Source: DATHVR01 sp035461175
Lineage (GTDB): Bacteria; Actinomycetota; Acidimicrobiia; Spongiisociales; ZC4RG35
NCBI GenBank assembly: GCA_035461175.1
Contig: DATHVR010000089.1
Span: forward strand, 1 to 8,012
Reading direction: 5' to 3'
DNA: 8,012 nt
The notes under the pieces are model-generated. The model did not search any database. It had not been told where the DNA came from and worked only from the letters and a program-made list of their open reading frames with translations. Shown here piece after piece: positions 1-5,593 of the stretch. Within the stretch, counting starts at the first letter, position 1, and every line of letters starts with the position of its first letter. A program made the translations under genes and the position numbers.

Positions 1-28
1 CCTGTCAGCGATCACCAGAAAGTCAACC

Positions 29-44
29 GCGCGCCATGGCGCGC
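29..44. terminator. Perfect 16-bp palindrome, candidate terminator of the lipoprotein gene
   Basis: The 16 bases GCGCGCCATGGCGCGC are a perfect inverted repeat. As RNA they can form a 6-bp GC stem around a CATG loop. The palindrome starts 35 bases past the stop codon of the minus-strand lipoprotein gene. On that strand it is followed by a short T-containing stretch (GGTTGACTTTCTGG) rather than a clean U-tract. The position suits transcription termination, but a symmetrical site for a dimeric DNA-binding protein is equally possible. No gene is visible in bases 1-79. Confidence 0.4.
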
Positions 45-79
45 AATTCTGTCGCGAAAATGGGGGTGCGAACCCAGGT

Positions 80-601
80 TCAGCCGGGGATGCGATCCAT
101 TCCTGCCAGGGTCTCTTCCACCTCGGCGGGTGAGACCGGGGGATAGAACACCATCGTGTACTCGTCGCAGCGGTCGCCGGGGTCGTTGAACCATGCCACC
201 ACCCAGCGGCCGTCGGGGTACGGCCCGGCCACTCCCCGCGAGCCGGCCACGTCCACCTCCCCTCGATCGGCGGGAAACTGCTGAGGCGGGAGCGCCCCCC
301 GCACGAGGGCGATGGCGGTCTCGCCGTCGGTGTTGACCCACAGCCTCACATGGGTGCCGCCCATCGAGGTGAACTCGTCGGGTTCGTCGACGGTGTCCCG
401 GGCTTCTTCCGAGGACACGGTGGGAGGGAGAAAGCCGAGCTGATACGGAGCGGGCGGGCAGGGGGAAGGAGGGGCGGTGGTGCTGGTGGTGGAAGTCGCC
501 AGGGTGCTCGTGGTGGGCGGCAGCGTCGTCGTGGTGGTGTCGACGGCCGAACCACCCGAGCACGCCGTCAGGAACACACAGGCGAGGACGAGGAAACGCA
601 C
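80..601 (-). CDS. Small secreted lipoprotein of unknown function with Thr-rich linker
   Basis: This is a 173-residue exported protein whose function I do not recognise. A short hydrophobic signal (residues 2-13) ends in a lipobox, L11-T12-A13-C14, so C14 is probably lipidated and anchors the protein to the outer face of the membrane. Residues 21-45 are a Thr/Ser/Pro linker. The compact domain (about 48-173) begins 'CPPAPYQLGFLPP' and has two cysteines, C48 and C145, that could form a disulfide; its middle carries aromatic-rich segments such as 'RWVVAWFN' and 'YTMVFYPP'. The start is GTG at 601. It has no Shine-Dalgarno at normal distance, because the purine-rich block lies about 14 bases too far upstream. 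It is preceded by a TAGCAT box, so a leaderless start is possible. It is transcribed divergently from the M20 gene. That it is a real exported lipoprotein is fairly sure; its role is unknown. Confidence 0.8.
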   Translation of the reverse strand: MRFLVLACVFLTACSGGSAVDTTTTTLPPTTSTLATSTTSTTAPPSPCPPAPYQLGFLPPTVSSEEARDTVDEPDEFTSMGGTHVRLWVNTDGETAIALVRGALPPQQFPADRGEVDVAGSRGVAGPYPDGRWVVAWFNDPGDRCDEYTMVFYPPVSPAEVEETLAGMDRIPG

Positions 602-609
602 GGGTCGGG

Positions 610-638
610 ATGCTACCCCTCCCCTCCCTCAACGTCGG
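610..638 (-). promoter_or_regulatory. Candidate promoter of the lipoprotein gene, possibly leaderless
   Basis: On the minus strand the hexamer TAGCAT (610-615) fits the actinobacterial -10 pattern TAnnnT. Seventeen bases further upstream is CCGACG (633-638), which keeps only the GAC core of a TTGACN -35 box. The end of the -10 lies 8 bases before the GTG start codon at 601, so transcription could begin at or within a base or two of the start codon. That would explain the missing Shine-Dalgarno. The call rests on motif and spacing alone. Confidence 0.3.
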
Positions 639-692
639 GCAACCCCCGGGCGAAAACCGGCGCGGGCGGGCGCCTCGACTCCGGCAGCCGGT

Positions 693-720
693 TAGCGTGC
701 TCGATAGGTCAATTCGGAGG
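693..720 (+). promoter_or_regulatory. Candidate -10 box and ribosome binding site of the M20 amidohydrolase gene
   Basis: TAGCGT (693-698) matches the TAnnnT -10 pattern; I find no convincing -35 box 16-18 bases upstream. A start of transcription near 705 would give a leader of about 20 bases containing the strong Shine-Dalgarno GGAGG (716-720), seven bases before the ATG at 728. The reading frame stays open far upstream of 728, so this Shine-Dalgarno is what fixes the start. The rest of the 602-727 divergent spacer shows nothing else I can name. The ribosome site is solid and the promoter is weak. Confidence 0.45.
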
Positions 721-727
721 GAGATCG

Positions 728-1873
728 ATGTCGGATACGAAGGACCAGGCCCGCGCCACCCTGGAGAACCGCGAGGAGACACTCCGGGAGATAAGCCGCT
801 GGATGTACGAGAACCCGGAAGTCGCCTACCAGGAGCGGGAGAGCTCCGCCCGCCTGGTCTCGTTTCTCTCCGGGGGAGGATTCGAGGTCGAGTACCCCGC
901 TTACGGGCTCGAAACCGCCTTCGCCGCCCGTCTGGGCAGTGGCGACCGCCACGTCGCCATCTGCGCCGAGTACGACGCCCTGCCCGGGGTCGGCCACGCC
1001 TGCGGGCACAACATCATTGCCACCGCCGCCCTCGGCGCCGGAGTCGCCCTAGCTCCCCTCGTCGACCAGCTCGGGATCCGGCTGACCGTTCTCGGCACCC
1101 CGGCCGAGGAGAAGTTCGGGGGCAAGATCGACCTGATCGAAGCCGGCGCCTTCGAAGGGGTCGACGCGGCGATGATGGTGCATCCTTCGACGGCCGACGT
1201 GGTCGACCCCCGGGTAATCGCCGTCGCCCACCTCGACATCCACTACCGGGGCAAGGCCGCCCATGCCTCCGCCTTCCCCCAGCAGGGCATCAACGCCCTC
1301 GACGCCGCCGTCCAGGCCTATGTCAACATCTCCACCCTGCGCCAGCACATCTACCCGACCGACAAGCTGCACGGCATCATCGCCGACGGGGGCGACGCCC
1401 CCAACGTGATCCCCGAGTACACCCGTTCCTCCTGGTATGTGCGCGCCGAGGACCGCTCCCGACTCGATGATCTGCTGCCGAGGGTGCTGGCCTGCTTCGA
1501 GGCCGCCGCCACCGCCACGGGCTGCGAACTCGAGGTCGAGCACGTCGGGCACATCTACGACGAGTTGCTCTCGAGTCCGATCATGACCGAGTCCTTTGCC
1601 CGCAACTCGGCCACCCTGGGCCGGACCATGCTCCGGGGGTCAGACCTTCCCCCCTCCCAGACCGGCTCCACCGACATGGGAAACGTGTCCCGGATCGTGC
1701 CCAGCATCCACCCAATGCTGAGCATCAACTGCCTGCCGATAGTCAACCACCAGAAGGAGTTCGCCGCCCACACCATCACCCCGGCGGGTGAGAAGGCGAT
1801 CCACGACGGAGCTCTGGCCATGGCGTGGACAGTGATCGACCTGGCCGAAGGCGACGCCTGGGCCAAGCTCTAG
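728..1873 (+). CDS. M20 family amidohydrolase/dipeptidase (AbgB/PM20D2-like)
   Basis: This 381-residue zinc-dependent hydrolase has no signal peptide and is probably cytosolic. The family cleaves amide or peptide bonds at small acyl-amino-acid or dipeptide substrates; known relatives are AbgB (p-aminobenzoyl-glutamate) and PM20D2 (beta-alanyl dipeptides). 'AEYDALPGVGHACGHN' (80-95) is the metal motif, with ligands C92 and H94. 'PAEE' (125-128) supplies the catalytic Glu (E127) and another ligand (E128), and 'MMVHPS' supplies H152. The dimerisation lid shows 'YRGKAAHASAFPQQGINALDA', highly typical of the AbgB/PM20D2 branch, and 'GSTDMGNVS' follows near the C-terminus. Every catalytic element is present. 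I chose the start at 728 for the GGAGG seven bases upstream and for family length, although the frame is open to 350. The gene is monocistronic and convergent with the propeller gene, with 11 bases between their stops. The exact substrate cannot be read from sequence. Confidence 0.92.
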   Translation: MSDTKDQARATLENREETLREISRWMYENPEVAYQERESSARLVSFLSGGGFEVEYPAYGLETAFAARLGSGDRHVAICAEYDALPGVGHACGHNIIATAALGAGVALAPLVDQLGIRLTVLGTPAEEKFGGKIDLIEAGAFEGVDAAMMVHPSTADVVDPRVIAVAHLDIHYRGKAAHASAFPQQGINALDAAVQAYVNISTLRQHIYPTDKLHGIIADGGDAPNVIPEYTRSSWYVRAEDRSRLDDLLPRVLACFEAAATATGCELEVEHVGHIYDELLSSPIMTESFARNSATLGRTMLRGSDLPPSQTGSTDMGNVSRIVPSIHPMLSINCLPIVNHQKEFAAHTITPAGEKAIHDGALAMAWTVIDLAEGDAWAKL

Positions 1874-1884
1874 GCACAACCCTT

Positions 1885-3483
1885 TCAGGAGCCGCCGACG
1901 GCGTAGAACCCGCCGTCGCGGGAGCCGACGTAGATGCGGCCGTTCCAAACCGCCGGGGTCGACTCGATACAGGACTCCGACAGCTGATAGGTCCACTCCA
2001 GGGAGGGCGAACGGGGATCGGCCAGTGAGTAGGCCCGCAGCTCACCGCCACAGGTCGCCGCCACCAGGGTGTCGTCGATGATCGCCGGCGAAGACCAGCT
2101 GTGGAAGGCGATCTCGTCTTCCCACACCACCTCACCGGTATCGGTGTCGACCGCCAGGAGGCGCCCGGTGTGACTGGTGGCGTAGAGCATCCCGTCGCCC
2201 AGAGCGGGGGTGGCCCAGAACCCCCCATCGCCGTTGGTTCCCGGGTCGGGCACCCCCCACACGTAGGGGTCGCCGTCGGTGTAGGGGTCGAGCTTGATCA
2301 GCTGGCCGAGCTCGGCCGCCCGGGCCGTCTTGCGCTCATCCTCGACCGCGACATACAGCATGCCGGCATCGTCGACCACCACCGTGGCGTCGACGTCGTC
2401 CCCTACCCAGTAGTCGAAGACGATCGGCGCCTCGCCGGAGCGCACATCGGACACGTCCAGGCCCACCACCCGTCCCCCCGAATTGGCGAAGTAGACCCGC
2501 TGCTCGAAGACCGCCGGTGAGCTCTCGATGGAGACGTTGCGACCCACCTGAGCGATTAGCTCGTCGTTGTACCCGGGAATGGCGACCAGCAGCTCGGGAG
2601 CCACGGCGACGAGGCCGTCCTCGTCGTATCCACGGTTGAGCTGGATGGCGAAGAACCAGGAGTTCTCGCCCCCCTCATACAGGATGTCGTCGACCACCAC
2701 CGGGTTGCCGTCCCAGTCGTCGTTCCAGATCCCGTTGACGACCTTGGCGTCGAGCGACCACAGCTCGGTGGGCCGGTCCCGGTCGAGGGCGATGGCGCGC
2801 AGCTTGTTGTCCCGGGATCCGGTGTAGAGGAGGGGATAGCCGTCAGGGTCGAGGGTGACCGAACCCTTGATGATGTCGCCGGTCGGGAAGGAGGGCCGGG
2901 TCGGCTCGCCGGTGGAGGCGTCCAGGAAGTGGACCGCCTTGTCGTAGGCACCGAAGATCACCTCGGTGACGCCATCGGGCCGCTCCCACACCACCGGCTG
3001 GCCGGTCCATCCGGTCCCGCACCAGGTGGTGGTCTCGCCTCCCACACTCGACTGGCCGCACAGTCCGCCGGTGTCGGGATACCGCCAGTCGGTGGCCGGG
3101 GTCGCCGGGAGGGGGCCGGTCCCGTAGAAGGTGCGGGTGGGATTGCCCCTGAACATGGTCAGCCCGGTCACCTCGCCCCAGGTCCGGCCCACAGTCCACT
3201 CCGGAACAACGTCGACGGGCCGCTCGGGAAGGGTGGTCGTGGTGGTGGAGGTGGTGGTGGTCGACGTCGTCGTGGTCGCCTGGGTGGTGGGGGGCTCCGG
3301 CGGCGTCTCGGAGGGGGAGGCGGTGATCTCCGGAGCGGCGACGGCGGGAGTCTCACCACCGGCGTCGTCGGTCAGGAGCCGGGCACCCGCCGCCAGGGCA
3401 AGGCCGACGGCCAGAAAGATCACCACCGCACGAAAGCGGGCAGCACGATCGGGAGGCGGCGGTCCAGGGGTCCGGTGGGTCAC
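1885..3483 (-). CDS. Membrane-anchored PQQ-type beta-propeller repeat protein
   Basis: This 532-residue extracytoplasmic protein begins with an Arg-rich N-terminus and one membrane segment (about 19-37), with no lipobox. A Pro/Thr linker follows (about 57-86), then a propeller from about 95 to the end. It opens with 'MFRGNPTRTFYGTGPLP', the usual entry motif of PQQ-like quinoprotein repeats, and has about eight blade motifs. These include 'GQPVVWERPDGVTEVIFGAY', 'GNPVVVDDILYEGG', 'SSPAVFEQRVYFAN', 'ATPALGDGMLYATSHTGR', 'SSPAIIDDTLVAATCGGE' and 'STPAVWNGRIYVGSRDGG'. C142/C155 and the last two cysteines could form disulfides. Such folds often act as scaffolds (as in BamB), so PQQ binding or enzyme activity should not be assumed. 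The start is GTG at 3483 with no good Shine-Dalgarno. It lies 25 bases after the CapA-family stop, which suggests co-transcription and perhaps translational coupling. The fold is confident; the function is unknown. Confidence 0.88.
   Translation of the reverse strand: MTHRTPGPPPPDRAARFRAVVIFLAVGLALAAGARLLTDDAGGETPAVAAPEITASPSETPPEPPTTQATTTTSTTTTSTTTTTLPERPVDVVPEWTVGRTWGEVTGLTMFRGNPTRTFYGTGPLPATPATDWRYPDTGGLCGQSSVGGETTTWCGTGWTGQPVVWERPDGVTEVIFGAYDKAVHFLDASTGEPTRPSFPTGDIIKGSVTLDPDGYPLLYTGSRDNKLRAIALDRDRPTELWSLDAKVVNGIWNDDWDGNPVVVDDILYEGGENSWFFAIQLNRGYDEDGLVAVAPELLVAIPGYNDELIAQVGRNVSIESSPAVFEQRVYFANSGGRVVGLDVSDVRSGEAPIVFDYWVGDDVDATVVVDDAGMLYVAVEDERKTARAAELGQLIKLDPYTDGDPYVWGVPDPGTNGDGGFWATPALGDGMLYATSHTGRLLAVDTDTGEVVWEDEIAFHSWSSPAIIDDTLVAATCGGELRAYSLADPRSPSLEWTYQLSESCIESTPAVWNGRIYVGSRDGGFYAVGGS
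1896..1918 (+). terminator. Hairpin just past the M20 gene, inside the end of the propeller gene
   Basis: CGACGGCG (1896-1903) can pair with CGCCGTCG (1911-1918) around a 7-base loop. This 8-bp GC stem begins 22 bases after the M20 stop codon and has no U-tract. It lies within the last codons of the convergent propeller gene (its C-terminal 'GGFYAVGG'), so the symmetry may simply come from the coding sequence. It is the only candidate terminator for the M20 transcript near the gene. Confidence 0.25.
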
Positions 3484-3508
3484 GGGGCCATGATGCCGGG
3501 CGGAACCC

Positions 3509-4591
3509 TCAGCATCCGGGATCTCCGGTCAACTCGGGCCGTCCGGGCGAGGTTATGAAGGCGGGGATCAGACACGACTCCATGCTGCCGTCGGGAGCGA
3601 CCACCACCCGGGCGACGGCGGTGGTGGAGCCGGGCACCGAAAAGTTGGGCCACACGAAGTTGCCCAAGCTCCACGCCACCGGCACCCCGTCCACCACCTC
3701 CAGGGGCTGGAGACGGTGGGGGTGATGGCCGAAGATCATGTCCGCCCCCGCCTCGATCATGGCTTCCGCCCGGGCCCGATCCCCTTCGTCGGGCTCGGTT
3801 TCGAGTTCGAAGCCCCAATGCACGGTGACGATGACCAGATCGGCCATCTCGTCGGCTGCTCGCACCGCCGCTGCCATGGACTCGGCGCTGTCGCCATCTG
3901 CCATCCCCGGGCTGTCGTCGGTGGCCAGCCAGTCGGAGGTGGGGACGACCCCGCCGAAGCCCAGCACCGCCACGGTCCACCCGTCGATTTCGAACACAGC
4001 CGGCGTATAGGCCTCGTCCCGGTCGGCCCCTGCCCCTACCGGAGCGATCAGAGCCGACTCGAGCTGGGCCCGTCCGTCGACCAGCGCCTCCTTGCCGTAG
4101 TCGGCGCTGTGATTGTTGGCCAGGTTGGCGACATCGATACCGGCCTCCTGCATCACGGGCAACGAGTCGACATCACATCGGAATACGAACTCCTTGGGCA
4201 GCGGGGTCCCGAGATCGGAGGGCGTGCACTCGAGGTTGATGACGGTGAGATCGTCCTCCTGGAAGAGCCCGTCGAGCCCACTCCAGGCGTGGGCGTGACC
4301 ATTCTCAACCAGAGCCGGGATGTAGGACGTGTCGGTGTTGACGTCGCCGGTGGCGTGGATGACCAGGGCCCCCTTGGGAGGCAGGGTGGTGGTAGTGGTA
4401 GTGGGCAGGGTCGTTGTCGTAGTGGTGGTACTCGCGGTGGTGGTGGAGGTCGTCGGTGCCTCGGTCGTCGATGTCGAGAGTGCCGCTGCCTCAGACGGCG
4501 CCAACCCATCCGACGCAACGAAGGCCGCGGTCCCCAACAGGAGACCGCCGGCGAGAACGAGAAGGGCGCGGGTCACCACGGACAGACGCAT
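3509..4591 (-). CDS. CapA-family exported protein (poly-gamma-glutamate capsule biosynthesis type)
   Basis: This 360-residue protein has a calcineurin-like metallophosphoesterase fold of the PGA_cap family. A signal or anchor segment (about 9-27) is followed by a long Thr linker (40-72) and the catalytic-type domain (about 75-350). The family motifs appear in order: 'TGDVN' (81-85), 'INLECT' (118-123), 'LANNHSADYG' (157-166), 'VTVHWGFE' (255-262), 'GHHPHRLQP' (288-296) and 'SLGNFVW' (308-314). All the usual metal-binding Asp, Glu, Asn and His positions are kept. Known members help polymerise or anchor poly-gamma-glutamate, but most actinobacterial homologues are uncharacterised. No capB, capC or pgsE partner is in the window, so a capsule role is not established here. 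The ATG at 4591 has a GAGG four bases upstream. The gene appears to head a two-gene operon with the propeller protein. Confidence 0.92.
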   Translation of the reverse strand: MRLSVVTRALLVLAGGLLLGTAAFVASDGLAPSEAAALSTSTTEAPTTSTTTASTTTTTTTLPTTTTTTLPPKGALVIHATGDVNTDTSYIPALVENGHAHAWSGLDGLFQEDDLTVINLECTPSDLGTPLPKEFVFRCDVDSLPVMQEAGIDVANLANNHSADYGKEALVDGRAQLESALIAPVGAGADRDEAYTPAVFEIDGWTVAVLGFGGVVPTSDWLATDDSPGMADGDSAESMAAAVRAADEMADLVIVTVHWGFELETEPDEGDRARAEAMIEAGADMIFGHHPHRLQPLEVVDGVPVAWSLGNFVWPNFSVPGSTTAVARVVVAPDGSMESCLIPAFITSPGRPELTGDPGC

Positions 4592-4616
4592 CGCCCCTCA
4601 TTGTGGTTCAGCCGCC

Positions 4617-4647
4617 AGAATATCTGCGGAAACAGGGCGGAGGTCGG
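4617..4647 (-). promoter_or_regulatory. Candidate promoter of the CapA-family/propeller operon
   Basis: On the minus strand TATTCT (4617-4622) is a good TAnnnT -10 box in an otherwise GC-rich region. A transcript start near 4610 would leave a leader of about 20 bases that includes the Shine-Dalgarno. No strong -35 is present. The best match, CCGACC (4642-4647), sits 19 bases upstream and is formed by the first unit of the GTCGGAA repeat read on the minus strand. Confidence 0.35.
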
Positions 4648-4669
4648 AAGTCGGAAGTCGGAAGTCGGA
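4643..4669. repeat. Tandem heptamer repeat GTCGGAA, about 3.9 copies
   Basis: Three perfect GTCGGAA units (4643-4649, 4650-4656, 4657-4663) are followed by a fourth that fits for six bases (GTCGGA, 4664-4669). On the minus strand it reads TTCCGAC repeated. The array lies in the intergenic space upstream of the CapA-family gene and touches its presumed -35 region. Because the unit is seven bases it is not codon-driven, and no convincing gene crosses it. Confidence 0.85.
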
Positions 4670-4699
4670 GAGCGCGAGAGGTCCGGCGAGGCGGAAGCA

Positions 4700-4801
4700 G
4701 TCGGCCGACCGGCGCCTGTTCGGGGCACGGCCCCGAGCAACCACGGAGACGCGACAGCGACGGGACCAGAGAAACGAAGCCGGCCCCGAAGTCGGCCGAC
4801 C
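4700..4801. repeat. Two copies of an 11-mer containing the palindrome GTCGGCCGAC
   Basis: GTCGGCCGACC occurs at 4700-4710 and again at 4791-4801, 91 bases apart and in the same orientation. Its first ten bases are a perfect palindrome. The half-site GTCGG is also the core of the heptamer array at 4643-4669. The second copy lies 16 bases past the stop codon of the ATPase gene on the minus strand. The copies may be protein-binding sites or small hairpins; the sequence alone cannot decide. Confidence 0.5.
4718..4738 (-). terminator. GC-rich hairpin downstream of the amino-acid transporter operon
   Basis: CGGGGC (4721-4726) pairs with GCCCCG (4730-4735) around a three-base loop. The flanks extend the stem by a T-A, a G-T wobble and a G-C pair to about nine base pairs. 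It lies roughly 80 bases past the stop of the ATPase gene on the minus strand and before the presumed promoter of the next operon, where a terminator would be expected. There is no U-tract, which is common in high-GC actinobacteria but lowers confidence. Confidence 0.4.
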
Positions 4802-4816
4802 GTCATCACAGCGCCT

Positions 4817-5593
4817 CTACAGAATCTGGCTGAGGAAGAGTTTGGTTCGTTCCTCTTCGGGGGAGGTGAAGAAGTGCTCGGGGGTCCCGACCTCCACCAC
4901 CTCGCCCTCGGCCATGAACACCACCCGGTGCGCCACAGCCCGGGCGAAGCCCATCTCGTGGGTGACGACGATCATCGTCATGCCCCCCTCGGCCAACTCG
5001 ACCATGACGTCGAGGACCTCCTTGATCATCTCCGGGTCGAGGGCCGAGGTGGGCTCGTCGAAGAGCATCACCTTGGGGCGCATGGCCAGGGCCCGGGCGA
5101 TGGCGACCCGCTGCTGCTGGCCGCCGGAAAGCTGGCCGGGATACTTGCGGGCCTGGAGTGGTATCCCCACCCGCTCCAGCAACTCCATCGCCTGCCCTTC
5201 CGCCTCTCCCTTGGGTATCCGCCGTACCTGACGGGGCGACAGGGTGATGTTGTCGAGCACCGTCATGTGGGGGAAGAGATTGAAGGACTGGAACACCATT
5301 CCCGTCTCGCGCCGGATCTCCTGGATGTTCTTGACGTCGTCGCTCAACTCGACCCCGTCGACCCAGATCCGGCCCCGTTCGTGCTTCTCGAGGCGGTTGA
5401 TACAGCGGATGAGGGTGGACTTGCCCGAGCCCGAGGGGCCGATGACCACCACCACCTCCTGCTTGCCAACCCGCATGTTGATGTCTTTGAGGGCCATGAA
5501 GTCGCCGAAGTACTTGTAGACGCCCTCGAGCTGGATCATGGTCTCGCCGCGCGCCTGGGTGGCGTCGGCGAATACTGCCGTCTGTTCGCTCAT
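4817..5593 (-). CDS. aapP: Polar amino-acid ABC transporter ATP-binding protein (AapP/GlnQ type)
   Basis: This 258-residue cytosolic ATPase energises amino-acid import through the two permeases encoded just upstream. All ABC motifs are intact: Walker A 'GPSGSGKST' (52-60), Q-loop 'VFQSFNLFPHMTVLDN' (Q102), signature 'LSGGQQQR' (155-162), Walker B 'VMLFDEPTSALDPE' with E180, and switch H212 in 'VVTHEMGFAR'. The sequence is typical of the HisP/GlnQ/AapP group and has normal length. I chose ATG 5593 because a GGAG lies four bases upstream and the ATG overlaps the permease stop as ATGA. An internal ATG at 5539 ('MIQLEGVYKYFG') is where many homologues begin, which leaves an extra 18 residues here. 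The frame stays open far upstream to 6688, but that stretch is a shadow of the permease gene. It is the last gene of its operon. Confidence 0.95.
   Translation of the reverse strand: MSEQTAVFADATQARGETMIQLEGVYKYFGDFMALKDINMRVGKQEVVVVIGPSGSGKSTLIRCINRLEKHERGRIWVDGVELSDDVKNIQEIRRETGMVFQSFNLFPHMTVLDNITLSPRQVRRIPKGEAEGQAMELLERVGIPLQARKYPGQLSGGQQQRVAIARALAMRPKVMLFDEPTSALDPEMIKEVLDVMVELAEGGMTMIVVTHEMGFARAVAHRVVFMAEGEVVEVGTPEHFFTSPEEERTKLFLSQIL

Noticed and set aside
350..727. Upstream extension of the M20 reading frame by 126 residues
   Set aside because: It runs antisense through the lipoprotein gene and is low-complexity Arg/Gly. A strong GGAGG and the family N-terminus place the start at 728.
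12..782. 256-residue open frame on the minus strand
   Set aside because: Its translation is Arg/Pro/His-rich with no domain. It is a frame shadow of the lipoprotein gene and the antisense of the M20 start.
3226..3288. GGT/GTC-rich triplet run taken as a regulatory or structural DNA repeat
   Set aside because: It keeps triplet phase and encodes the Thr linker of the propeller protein; coding explains it. The same holds at 467-538 and 4376-4474.
1885..3483. PQQ-dependent dehydrogenase
   Set aside because: Only the propeller repeats are visible. I do not see the PQQ-site features or cytochrome domain of quinoprotein dehydrogenases, so enzyme activity is not claimed.
4643..4669. CRISPR array
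   Set aside because: The units are 7 bases with no spacers between them and no cas gene is present, so this is a simple tandem repeat.
4573..4809. 78-residue minus-strand frame in the intergenic region
   Set aside because: It translates the heptamer array into 'SDFRLPTS'-type text, overlaps the CapA-family start, and has no domain. This is how the repeat generates spurious ORFs.
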